11,562 nt of DNA from an uncultured Clostridia bacterium (GTDB lineage Bacteria > Bacillota > Clostridia > TANB77 > CAG-508): assembly GCA_934141475.1 (NCBI GenBank), contig CAKPCG010000039.1:1-11562 (forward strand), written 5' to 3'. How positions within the stretch are numbered: the stretch's first letter is position 1; every line of letters begins with the position of its first letter. The notes beneath the pieces are model-generated. The model was not told the DNA's origin, made no database searches, and was given only the letters and a program-made list of their open reading frames with translations. This document shows, in pieces, positions 1 through 6,803 of this stretch. The translations under genes were made by a program, and so were the position numbers.

Positions 1-10
1 TTTAACAATT

Positions 11-25
11 CCTTATTTTATAAGG
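11..25 (-). terminator. Possible weak hairpin after secA
   Basis: CCTTAT and ATAAGG can pair round a 3-nt loop, 10 bases beyond the secA stop codon (36-38). The stem is only 6 bp and no T-run follows on the minus strand before the window ends, so terminator function is doubtful; the real end of the transcript may lie outside. Confidence 0.2.
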
Positions 26-35
26 GTTTGCGAGG

Positions 36-2801
36 TTATTTACCACAACAGTTTTTATACTTTTTTCCACTTCCACAAGGACATGGATCGTTTCTACCAA
101 CCTTAGGTTCTTCTCTAACCACTGTTCTATTAACCTCTGGATTTTCTATTGAAGATTGACCACCATCAACACTGTTTATAGATTGTAAAGCTGCTTTTGT
201 TATTTTAGCTGTTTCGCTTCTTCTTAGATCTTTTTGTTGTCTTAAATTCATAAGAAGTTTTACTACATCTACTTTTATTGCTTCAATCATTTCATCAAAC
301 ATGTCTGTACCAACAATTCTGTATTGAACAACTGGGTCTTTTTGTCCCCAACCTTGTAGTCCTATACCTTTTCTTAGTTCATCCATATTGTCTATATGAT
401 CCATCCATTTTTGGTCAACAACTTTAAGCATTACAATTCTTTCTATTTCACGAAGTTGTTCTGATTCTATCTCTTTTTCTTTTTCAGCATATTTTTCATG
501 TGCTTTTTCTTGTAAGCTTGAAATTATAGATTCTATATCTCCAGATTTTTCTTTTAATTCTTCTGTCATATTTATGTCAAATGTGTTTGCTATTTCATTT
601 GATAAAGCTTCTATATTTAATGATATTTTTCCTTTTTCGTCAGACTCATTATATGTTTCAACAGTTGCTCTTGCTACCCAATCGATATAATTTGATATTA
701 CAGAGCTTAAATCCATTCCATCAAGAACTTGTTTTCTTTGTGAATATATTTCTTCTCTTTGTACATTCATTACGTCATCATATTTTAGGACATTTTTACG
801 AATGCTAAAGTTTCTTCCTTCAACTTTCTTTTGAGCATTTTCAACAGCTTTTGATATCATTCTAACTTCTATTGGCATATCTTCTGCAACATTAAGTGCA
901 TTATATACTTTTGTTACTCTATCTCCACCAAATATTTTCATTAGATTGTCATCAAGTCCTATATAAAATTTTGATTCTCCTGGATCTCCTTGACGTCCAC
1001 TACGTCCACGTAATTGGTTATCAATACGTCTTGATTCGTGACGTTCCGTTCCTATAATTTTTAATCCACCTGCTGCAATTACTTTTTCTTTTTCTTCTTT
1101 TATTTGTTCTTGATATTTTTTGTCTAATTTTTTGAATTGTTCTCTTGCTCTTAATATATCTTGATCATCTGTTTCATAATATGTGTTTGATTCTTCTATT
1201 AAGTTTTCAGGAACTTTATTTTCTTTCATTTCTTGTTTAGCTAAAAATTCGCTGTTTCCTCCAAGCATGATATCTGTACCACGTCCTGCCATGTTTGTTG
1301 CTATTGTAACACTTCCAAATTTACCTGCTTGTGCTATTATTTCTGCTTCTTGTTCATGATATTTAGCATTTAATACAGTATGTTTAATTCCAGCTTCTTT
1401 TAATTTTTTACTTAATAATTCTGATTTTTCTACAGATACTGTACCAATTAGTATTGGTTGACCTTTAGCGTGTGCTTCTTTTACGCTTTCTACAATTGCG
1501 TTAAATTTAGCTTTTTCATTTTTGTATATAACATCATTTAAGTCTTTTCTCATTACTGGTTTATTTGTAGGTATTGCTATAACATCTAAGTTATATATTT
1601 CCTCAAATTCGCTTTCTTCTGTCATGGCTGTACCTGTCATTCCTGAAAGTTTTCCATACATTCTAAAGAAGTTTTGGAATGTTATTGTTGCTAATGTTTT
1701 TGATTCATCTGCTATTTTTACTTTTTCTTTTGCTTCTAATGCTTGGTGTAAACCATCGTTGTATCTTCTACCATACATTATACGTCCTGTAAATTCATCA
1801 ACTATTAATACTTGCCCATCTTTAACTATATAATCTATATCTTTTTTCATTACACCATGAGCATGTAATGCTTTGTTTATGTGGTGTACTATACTAGAGT
1901 TTTCTATATCATTTAAGTTTTCAAGACCAAATTCTCTTTCTGCTTTTTCTGTTCCTTTTTGTGTTAAAGTTGCTGATTTTGCTTTTAAGTCTACAATGTA
2001 ATCATATTTTTCATTGTCTTCTTGTTGATCAAAATCTTTTACATCTTCTTCTATTATTACTTTTGCTTGTAATTTTCTTACAAATGTATCTGCTTTTTTA
2101 TATAAATCTGATGACGAATTTGCTCTACCAGAAATTATAAGTGGTGTTCTAGCTTCATCTATTAAAATACTATCTATTTCGTCAACTATAGCATAGTGTA
2201 GTCCTCTTTGAACTAATTGATCTTTATATATAACCATGTTATCTCTTAAATAGTCAAATCCAAATTCGTTATTAGTTCCATATGTTATATCTGCATTATA
2301 TGCATCTTGTTTTTGTTTTGGATTTTGACCAGAAACTACAAGTCCTACAGATAAACCTAAGAATTTGTAAAGTTTTCCCATCCACTCACTATCACGTTTT
2401 GCTAGATAGTCGTTAACTGTTACAACATGTACTCCTTTTCCTTCTAGTGCATTTAAATATACAGGAAGTGTTGCAACAAGTGTTTTTCCTTCACCTGTTT
2501 TCATCTCTGCAATTCTTCCTTGATGTAATATAATTCCACCTATTAATTGAACATCGAAATGTCTCATTCCCAAAACTCTTTTTGATGCTTCTCTTACTAC
2601 TGCAAAAGCTTCTGGAAGTATGTCATCTAATGTCTTGCCATTTTTTAATTGTTCCTTGAAATATGGTGTCTTTTTTATTAATTCGCTATCGCTTAATTTA
2701 CTTATTTCATCTTCTAAACTATTGATTTTATCAACAATAGGTTTTATTTTTTTAACTTCTTTTTCGCTGTATGATTTAAATAATTTCATATTCTCTTTCA
2801 T
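36..2801 (-). CDS. secA: SecA, preprotein translocase ATPase
   Basis: This is the ATP-driven motor that pushes unfolded preproteins through the SecYEG channel, acting in the cytosol and at the inner face of the membrane. The 921-residue length is complete for the family. Visible landmarks are Walker A (TGEGKT, residues 102-107), Walker B (DEID, 207-210), the helicase motif ATNMAGRGTD of the second nucleotide-binding fold, the RGRSGRQGDPG arginine-finger region, and a C-terminal zinc-binding SEC-C tail with Cys907, 909, 918 and 919. The C-terminal third is Lys/Glu-rich, as expected for the helical scaffold. The start is ambiguous. The first ATG (2799-2801) matches the N-terminal length I recall for clostridial SecA, but GAGAGG abuts it directly. 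The ATG at residue 5 (2787-2789) has that same purine run 12 nt upstream. It is a monocistronic-looking gene with its own promoter and a terminator hairpin separating it from the upstream gene. Family assignment is certain. Confidence 0.98.
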   Translation of the reverse strand: MKENMKLFKSYSEKEVKKIKPIVDKINSLEDEISKLSDSELIKKTPYFKEQLKNGKTLDDILPEAFAVVREASKRVLGMRHFDVQLIGGIILHQGRIAEMKTGEGKTLVATLPVYLNALEGKGVHVVTVNDYLAKRDSEWMGKLYKFLGLSVGLVVSGQNPKQKQDAYNADITYGTNNEFGFDYLRDNMVIYKDQLVQRGLHYAIVDEIDSILIDEARTPLIISGRANSSSDLYKKADTFVRKLQAKVIIEEDVKDFDQQEDNEKYDYIVDLKAKSATLTQKGTEKAEREFGLENLNDIENSSIVHHINKALHAHGVMKKDIDYIVKDGQVLIVDEFTGRIMYGRRYNDGLHQALEAKEKVKIADESKTLATITFQNFFRMYGKLSGMTGTAMTEESEFEEIYNLDVIAIPTNKPVMRKDLNDVIYKNEKAKFNAIVESVKEAHAKGQPILIGTVSVEKSELLSKKLKEAGIKHTVLNAKYHEQEAEIIAQAGKFGSVTIATNMAGRGTDIMLGGNSEFLAKQEMKENKVPENLIEESNTYYETDDQDILRAREQFKKLDKKYQEQIKEEKEKVIAAGGLKIIGTERHESRRIDNQLRGRSGRQGDPGESKFYIGLDDNLMKIFGGDRVTKVYNALNVAEDMPIEVRMISKAVENAQKKVEGRNFSIRKNVLKYDDVMNVQREEIYSQRKQVLDGMDLSSVISNYIDWVARATVETYNESDEKGKISLNIEALSNEIANTFDINMTEELKEKSGDIESIISSLQEKAHEKYAEKEKEIESEQLREIERIVMLKVVDQKWMDHIDNMDELRKGIGLQGWGQKDPVVQYRIVGTDMFDEMIEAIKVDVVKLLMNLRQQKDLRRSETAKITKAALQSINSVDGGQSSIENPEVNRTVVREEPKVGRNDPCPCGSGKKYKNCCGK

Positions 2802-2836
2802 CCTCTCAAACTTGTTTTGTGTATTTTTACTTGTTT

Positions 2837-2865
2837 AATATATCACTAAAATTATTTTTTATCAA
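2837..2865 (-). promoter_or_regulatory. Predicted SigA promoter of secA
   Basis: On the minus strand there is a -35 TTGATA (2860-2865), a 17-nt spacer and a -10 TATATT (2837-2842). A TG one base upstream of the -10 makes it an extended -10. Transcription should start near 2830, giving a leader of about 30 nt before the first secA ATG. This is prediction by consensus match only; AT-rich DNA gives many chance -10 boxes, but the correct spacing and the position in the only gap before secA support it. Confidence 0.7.
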
Positions 2866-2903
2866 GTTTTTTTTGAATATTCTTAGTTTTTTTGCTATAT
2901 GCC

Positions 2904-2958
2904 ATAAAAATAACCTAAATTATTAAACTTTTTGTCTAATAATTTAGGTTATTTTTAT
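2904..2958 (-). terminator. Intrinsic terminator hairpin after the RNA methyltransferase gene
   Basis: A perfect 22-bp inverted repeat (2904-2925 with 2937-2958) flanks an 11-nt loop. The core pairs AATAACCTAAATTATTA with its complement. The outer A and T runs give the U-tract on either strand, so the hairpin could act in both directions, but only minus-strand genes lie beside it. The right arm contains the stop codon of the methyltransferase gene (2955-2957), so the terminator begins inside the coding sequence. It isolates secA from the upstream transcription unit. Confidence 0.85.
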
Positions 2959-3845
2959 ATATCCTTTCTTATTTTTGCAACAAAAAATCCTTCAAAAAGC
3001 TCATTTGGAGCAACAATTAAAGTTTCTTTTATATTATTTGGTAAACTCTCTATTTTTTCTGATAAGTTTACAGGAACTAAACTTGCTTTACTTGATTTCA
3101 ATACTTTATTTAAAATCTCTTCATTTTCTTCTTTTAAAATAGAGCAAGTTGAATATACTATTTCTCCTCCTGGTTTTAAAAGTTTTAAAGCCTTTTTCAA
3201 AAGTCTTTCTTGAGCTTTTTTAGATTTTAAAATAAGATTTTCCGTAAAATTACTTTTAAATACATTTTCTGTTCCACTTCCACTACATGGAGCATCTAAA
3301 AGAATTTTATCAAATGAGAAAAAGTCACTTAAATTCCCTGCATCTTCTATCATAACATTTACAGATGTTGCTCCCTGTTTTTCTAAATTATATTTTAGTT
3401 TTTCACCTCTAAGTACATTTCGTTCACATGCTGTAACATATGCTAAATTTCTTGTAAGTGATAAAATCTGTGTTGTTTTTCCTCCTGGTGCTGCTGCCAT
3501 ATCTAAAATATTTTCTTTAGCCTTTGGGTTTAATACAAGTGGAGGTATCATTGAAGACAAACTTTGCAAATATATTTTACCCTGTTTATATATATCAAGT
3601 TCTTTTAGTTTATCTTCTCTTAAATTTTCTATTATAAAAGCATCTGCATACCAGTCAATTTCTTTGAATATTATATTGTTTTTATTAAATTCTTCTATTA
3701 TTTCTTCTTTACTTGCTTTTATTTTATTTACTCTTAAAGTTACTTTTTTATCTTTTTGCATATTTTTAATTATTTTTTCAGCTATTTCTTTTCCATATTG
3801 TTCAACTAATAAATTCTTAAAAAATTCTGGTATAACTTTTTCCAT
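2955..3845 (-). CDS. RsmB/RsmF/NOP2 (NSUN)-family RNA (cytosine-5) methyltransferase
   Basis: Predicted SAM-dependent enzyme that makes 5-methylcytosine in RNA, probably rRNA. The 296 residues contain a short N-terminal RNA-binding segment (about 1-105), then the Rossmann methyltransferase core. Motif I is DMAAAPGGKT (115-124). Motif IV is LLDAPCSGSGT with Cys187, and motif VI is YSTCS with Cys234; the family uses this pair of cysteines for catalysis and product release. The protein ends with the LFEGFFVAK strand and has no C-terminal PUA or RsmF-type extension, so it is a compact form. The NusB-like N-terminal domain of true RsmB is also absent, so the rRNA target cannot be named from sequence; I leave the symbol empty. 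It starts 16 bp after the MATE fusion gene, with an AGGAGG that lies next to that gene's stop, so the two are almost certainly co-transcribed. Confidence 0.93.
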   Translation of the reverse strand: MEKVIPEFFKNLLVEQYGKEIAEKIIKNMQKDKKVTLRVNKIKASKEEIIEEFNKNNIIFKEIDWYADAFIIENLREDKLKELDIYKQGKIYLQSLSSMIPPLVLNPKAKENILDMAAAPGGKTTQILSLTRNLAYVTACERNVLRGEKLKYNLEKQGATSVNVMIEDAGNLSDFFSFDKILLDAPCSGSGTENVFKSNFTENLILKSKKAQERLLKKALKLLKPGGEIVYSTCSILKEENEEILNKVLKSSKASLVPVNLSEKIESLPNNIKETLIVAPNELFEGFFVAKIRKDI

Positions 3846-3855
3846 AAAAATGGTT

Positions 3856-3861
3856 CCTCCT
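3856..3861 (-). promoter_or_regulatory. RBS of the RNA methyltransferase gene
   Basis: A perfect AGGAGG on the minus strand lies 10 nt upstream of the ATG at 3843-3845. It directly precedes and nearly overlaps the stop codon of the upstream MATE gene (3862-3864). This fixes the methyltransferase start and implies tight translational linkage of the two genes. Confidence 0.85.
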
Positions 3862-5865
3862 TTATGATATTTCTGCTTTTTGTTTTACCATATCACAAAT
3901 TAAATCAGCAGCTTTTTCAACACCTAAGCTATCACTATTTATGCAAATATCGTAATTTTTAGGGTTACTCCATTCTTTTTCAGTATAATATTTATAGTGA
4001 TTTGCTCTTAATTTATTTATTCTATTTATTTCTTTTTCTGCCTTATTTTTGTCTAATCCATAAATTTCAGTTGCTCTTTTTATTTTATTTTCCATTCCAC
4101 TATATACAAATATTTTAATAACATTTTTATTATCTTTTAATATAAAATCTGCACATCTTCCAACTATAACACATGATTGATTACTTGCTGTTTTTCGAAT
4201 TAATTCAGATTCTTTTATAAATAATTCATCTGAATTAGTAAGTCCTGAATAATATCCATTGTTTAAATTTGATAATATATCCATTTTTTGTTCATTGTTT
4301 TCGATATATTCTGCTGAAAATCCTGTTTCTTCTGCAACTTGCATTATAAAATCTTTGTCATATAATTTTATTCCAAGTTTATCTGCGACTAATTTTCCAA
4401 CATATCTACCACCAGAACCATATTCTCTTGCAAGTGTAATTACAACTTGATTTTCAAGTGTATTATTAATTTTTATTTCGTCATTTTCTGTTTTATTTTG
4501 AGATACGCTTTCAGATTTTTCGTATTTCAATTCTCTTGTTAATAATATTATTGCTAGTACAAATGCTAAACCATCAGCCACTGGACCTGCATACAATACT
4601 CCCATTATTCCAAAAACATTGCTTAAAATTATCATTGAAGGTATTAAAATAACAATTTGTCTTGAAAGTGATAATACCGCACTTTTTGTACTCTTTCCGA
4701 TTGCTTGGAAGAAAATTCCAGAAGGTATTTGAACCCCGTTAACTATGCAAAGCAATAAATATGTTCTAAATGCTAAGCATGCAAATTCCATATAATTTTC
4801 ATCACCACTACCAAATATTAATATTAATTTGTCTGGTATTGTTTGGAATAATATAAATGCTATTGTACTTATTACTAAACTTGAACCTAACACTATTTTT
4901 AGAGTTTGTTTTACTCTATCGAATTTTCTAGCACCATAATTATATCCAAATATTGGTTGACTTCCTGCAGCTATTCCGATTATCATACTATTTAATATTT
5001 GACTTATTTTCATAACTATTCCAAGTACTGTAATTGGTATTTCTGCTCCAAATTTACTTTCTGCTCCAAATTTTCCAAGTAAATTATTTTCTGCTGTCAT
5101 AACACATACTATACTCATTTGATTTATAAAACTACTTATTCCTAAAGCAGAAATTTTTTTGCATACATTTGGTCTTAATTTTAAACTTTCTCTATCTAAT
5201 TTTATTGATTTAAATCTTTTTACATAAACTATATTTAATATAAATGTTAAAATTTGACTTATAAGAGTTGCAATTGCTGCGCCTTCTACACCTTTATGAA
5301 ATACAAATATAAATATTGGATCTAAAATTGTATTTAATATTGCTCCTGCAAGCATTGATGCCATTGAATATTTAGGGCTTCCATCAGCTCTTATAATAGA
5401 ATTTAAAGTTGTTCCTATCATTGAAAACGGAAATCCTATTGCAATTACTCTTCCATATGCCATTGCATATTCTTTTAAATTATCTGTACATCCAAATATT
5501 TTCAAAAATACAGGTAGGAATATTAGTGTTATTAAACAAAATAGTACTGATACTATTACAGATAATATTATGCCATTTCCTATACCGATTTTTGCTTCAT
5601 CTTTTTTCTTTTCACCAAGTTTTAAACTTAAATAACTTGATGCTCCATCTCCTAGCATTAATGAAAATGCTAACCCTATCATTACTAAAGGGAATACAAC
5701 ATTTGTTGCACCATTTCCTAAATATCCTACTCCTTGACCTATAAATATTTGATCTACTATATTATATAGTGAATTTACAAGTAGAGATATTATGCATGGG
5801 ATAGAGAATTTTTTAATTAGTTTGCTTATTTTTTCTTTTCCCAATATGTTTTCTTCTCTTTCCAT
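3862..5865 (-). CDS. MATE-family (MepA/NorM-like) efflux transporter fused to a cytidylate-kinase-like domain
   Basis: Residues 1 to about 447 form a complete MATE transporter, an Na+- or H+-coupled membrane antiporter for cationic drugs or metabolites. About twelve hydrophobic segments are visible, with the family-typical start PCIISLLVNSLYNIVDQIFI, GDGASSYLSLKLG (72-84) and the second-half repeat ending in AGSQPIFGYNYGA (300-312). A polar linker (448-472) follows. Residues 473-660 resemble the cytidylate kinase-like family (Cytidylate_kin2): ITLAREYGSGGR (476-487), DKDFI (503-507), a GRCADFIL motif (569-576), and YYTEKEWSNPKNYDICI near the end. The glycine-rich loop is the degenerate form usual in that family, so kinase activity is uncertain. 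The kinase-like part lies on the cytoplasmic side if topology is normal. There is no Met between residue 421 and residue 508 and no break of frame, so this is one fused polypeptide. The start is supported by AAGGAG 6 nt upstream. The substrate is unknown. Confidence 0.93.
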   Translation of the reverse strand: MEREENILGKEKISKLIKKFSIPCIISLLVNSLYNIVDQIFIGQGVGYLGNGATNVVFPLVMIGLAFSLMLGDGASSYLSLKLGEKKKDEAKIGIGNGIILSVIVSVLFCLITLIFLPVFLKIFGCTDNLKEYAMAYGRVIAIGFPFSMIGTTLNSIIRADGSPKYSMASMLAGAILNTILDPIFIFVFHKGVEGAAIATLISQILTFILNIVYVKRFKSIKLDRESLKLRPNVCKKISALGISSFINQMSIVCVMTAENNLLGKFGAESKFGAEIPITVLGIVMKISQILNSMIIGIAAGSQPIFGYNYGARKFDRVKQTLKIVLGSSLVISTIAFILFQTIPDKLILIFGSGDENYMEFACLAFRTYLLLCIVNGVQIPSGIFFQAIGKSTKSAVLSLSRQIVILIPSMIILSNVFGIMGVLYAGPVADGLAFVLAIILLTRELKYEKSESVSQNKTENDEIKINNTLENQVVITLAREYGSGGRYVGKLVADKLGIKLYDKDFIMQVAEETGFSAEYIENNEQKMDILSNLNNGYYSGLTNSDELFIKESELIRKTASNQSCVIVGRCADFILKDNKNVIKIFVYSGMENKIKRATEIYGLDKNKAEKEINRINKLRANHYKYYTEKEWSNPKNYDICINSDSLGVEKAADLICDMVKQKAEIS

Positions 5866-5909
5866 TTTTCTCTCCTTCTTTATTTTTTTGTTGTAATAGT
5901 ACGTGTTCT

Positions 5910-5924
5910 AGGTTAAGTGAACCT
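5910..5924. promoter_or_regulatory. Candidate operator: 15-bp imperfect palindrome at the MATE gene start point
   Basis: The plus strand reads AGGTTAAGTGAACCT, which is two 7-bp half-sites around a central G, with six of the seven pairs matching. It begins 4 bp downstream of the -10 box of the MATE promoter, so it would cover about +1 to +13, a usual place for a TetR- or MarR-like repressor. No regulator gene is present in the window to pair with it. The same sequence could instead form a small hairpin at the 5' end of the transcript. Confidence 0.4.
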
Positions 5925-5928
5925 TTTA

Positions 5929-5957
5929 ATTATACTTTTTTTTGAAGTTTTTGTCAA
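5929..5957 (-). promoter_or_regulatory. Consensus SigA promoter of the MATE/methyltransferase unit
   Basis: The minus strand has a perfect -35 TTGACA (5952-5957), an exact 17-nt spacer and a perfect -10 TATAAT (5929-5934). The predicted start point is near 5922, leaving a leader of roughly 55-60 nt before the ATG at 5863-5865. A fully consensus promoter is rare and is expected to be strong unless repressed, which makes the palindrome just downstream more credible as an operator. Confidence 0.88.
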
Positions 5958-6029
5958 ATGAATTTTTTCATTTTTATCGGTTTTTATGATTTAATCTCCT
6001 TATACATTTTTATTTTCAGGCACTTGTCG

Positions 6030-6036
6030 AAAGGAG
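6030..6036 (+). promoter_or_regulatory. RBS of the 59-codon plus-strand ORF
   Basis: AAAGGAG lies 6 nt upstream of the ATG at 6043. Sequence and spacing are as good as for the core genes here, and it is the main reason to treat the short ORF as a real gene. I could not find a convincing promoter: TATGAT at 5985-5990 and TATACA at 6001-6006 both lack a recognisable -35. Confidence 0.6.
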
Positions 6037-6042
6037 TATTAT

Positions 6043-6222
6043 ATGGCAAAAAATCTTAAGTCTTTTATGAAATCTACTTCTGTTCTTGCAATATTACTTA
6101 TTGCAATTTCAGGATTTAATCGTAACGTAACTGTATTTAATAGTAGTACAGGAACTGATGGTTTAGGTATTCTCAAAGCTGATATTCGTATGCTTGGCAA
6201 AAATGGAGAGCGTCTCTGTTAG
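6043..6222 (+). CDS. Small hypothetical protein with a signal-peptide-like N-terminus
   Basis: I do not recognise this 59-residue product. It begins MAKNLKSFMKSTSVL: a basic N-region (Lys3, 6, 10), then a hydrophobic core through about residue 24 (SVLAILLIAISGF). A polar remainder rich in Asn, Ser, Thr and Gly follows, ending LGKNGERLC with one Cys at the very C-terminus. This fits a secreted or membrane-anchored small peptide. It does not look like AgrD, and no processing enzyme or peptide receptor is nearby. It is the only gene candidate on the plus strand, convergent with ktrA and divergent from the MATE gene. After the TAG stop the same frame stays open for 29 more codons to a TAA at 6310-6312, so it may be a remnant of a longer gene. 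The RBS supports translation; no homology can be claimed. Confidence 0.5.
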   Translation: MAKNLKSFMKSTSVLAILLIAISGFNRNVTVFNSSTGTDGLGILKADIRMLGKNGERLC

Positions 6223-6311
6223 TTGAAAATCTTATATATATATAATCGTATGGTCGAAATAGTAAACTCTTATGAAGGCAATAAAACATCATTTGAAAAT
6301 ACAATAGATTA

Positions 6312-6362
6312 ACTATAAATCTTTATAGCCTATAGGACTAATTCCTATAGGCTACTATAAAT
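6312..6362. repeat. 9-bp direct repeats flanking a palindrome
   Basis: ACTATAAAT occurs at 6312-6320 and again at 6354-6362. The copies bracket the 12-bp-arm palindrome of 6326-6354; the last base of the palindrome is the first base of the second copy. The second copy abuts the stop codon of the truncated ktrA. The layout resembles a target-site duplication round a tiny palindromic insert, but 9-bp A+T-rich repeats can arise by chance in this DNA. Confidence 0.4.
6326..6354. terminator. Hairpin between convergent ktrA and the small ORF, likely bidirectional terminator
   Basis: A perfect 12-bp stem, TAGCCTATAGGA with its complement, encloses the 5-nt loop CTAAT. It lies 8 nt after the ktrA stop (minus strand) and 13 nt after the TAA that closes the extended plus-strand frame. 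Neither side has an immediate long T-run: on the plus strand a T7 tract comes only about 14 nt later, and on the minus strand there is none. It may therefore act as an mRNA 3' stabilising hairpin or an imperfect terminator. Confidence 0.6.
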
Positions 6363-6788
6363 TTAAACTTTTTTTATCTCTTTTCTTTCCAATATACTTT
6401 TTGCAGTCATAATGCCTAAGTACTCTTCAGGAAGTACAATTTCATCAACCTCTAATTTTTCTAAAATTCTTTTGTGAAGTTTATTCCCAGCTTTAGCAAT
6501 AACATAATTAACTCCTGCTTCTTTTAGTGCCAAACAAGTTATAATACTAACAGATACGCTCTCTCCTATGCCTACAACTCCAACATCAAAATCTCCTACA
6601 GGTATTCCTTCAAAAGCGTCTATATTTGTTATGTCCATGCAAACTGCTTTTGTTGCAAACTTGCTTGCTCTTTCAACCAATTTCATGTCTTTATCTATAG
6701 CTAGAACTTCCATCCCTTCTTCTGAAAGTTTTCTTGCCACATTCATTCCATAAATTCCTAATCCTATAACAATACATTGTTTTTTCAT
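6363..6788 (-). CDS. ktrA: KtrA/TrkA-type K+ uptake regulator, RCK_N domain only (C-terminally truncated)
   Basis: Cytosolic nucleotide-binding subunit that gates the partner K+ channel protein KtrB. The 141 residues are one Rossmann-type RCK_N domain: GLGIYG (9-14) is the GxGxxG dinucleotide loop, and the acidic residue after beta-2 is seen in AIDKD (30-34). Further family features are a VVGIGE segment and the AKAGNKLHKRILEKL stretch followed by DEIVLPEEYLG. Family members usually have about 215-220 residues with a C-terminal RCK_C domain that binds c-di-AMP or other ligands; here the protein stops in the linker after the first domain. Reading the other frames past the A7 run near the stop does not recover an RCK_C. 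The start at 6788 is set by AAGGAG nine nt upstream, overlapping the ktrB stop; an upstream in-frame ATG at 6833 lies inside ktrB and lacks such support. Confidence 0.9.
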   Translation of the reverse strand: MKKQCIVIGLGIYGMNVARKLSEEGMEVLAIDKDMKLVERASKFATKAVCMDITNIDAFEGIPVGDFDVGVVGIGESVSVSIITCLALKEAGVNYVIAKAGNKLHKRILEKLEVDEIVLPEEYLGIMTAKSILERKEIKKV

Positions 6789-6797
6789 AATATTTTT

Positions 6798-6803
6798 CTC
6801 CTT
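6798..6803 (-). promoter_or_regulatory. RBS that decides the ktrA start
   Basis: AAGGAG on the minus strand lies 9 nt upstream of the ATG at 6786-6788. It overlaps the ktrB stop codon (6802-6804), which indicates translational coupling of the two potassium-uptake subunits and rules against the longer start at 6833. Confidence 0.8.

Noticed and set aside
1522..1833. Plus-strand ORF antisense to secA
   Set aside because: It has no RBS, lies wholly opposite conserved secA codons and has a composition typical of an antisense shadow. The same holds for the plus-strand ORFs at 581-808, 2620-2838, 2932-3213, 3664-3867, 4259-4450, 5409-5744, 6568-6753, 6833-7126, 7136-7396, 7874-8342, 8397-8618, 8976-9266 and 10765-10986.
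5951..5990. Plus-strand promoter TTGTCA ... TATGAT for the small ORF
   Set aside because: The boxes are 28 nt apart, far beyond a usable spacer; TTGTCA is mostly the reverse complement of the -35 of the MATE promoter.
5866..6042. Riboswitch or structured leader upstream of the MATE gene or small ORF
   Set aside because: Apart from the 15-bp palindrome I see no conserved core or multi-stem layout; the leader on the minus strand is under about 60 nt.
6363..6400. Frameshift at the A7 run near the end of ktrA hiding an RCK_C domain
   Set aside because: The other two frames stop within a few codons (LNL then stop, and FKFIVAYRN then stop) and show no RCK_C sequence.
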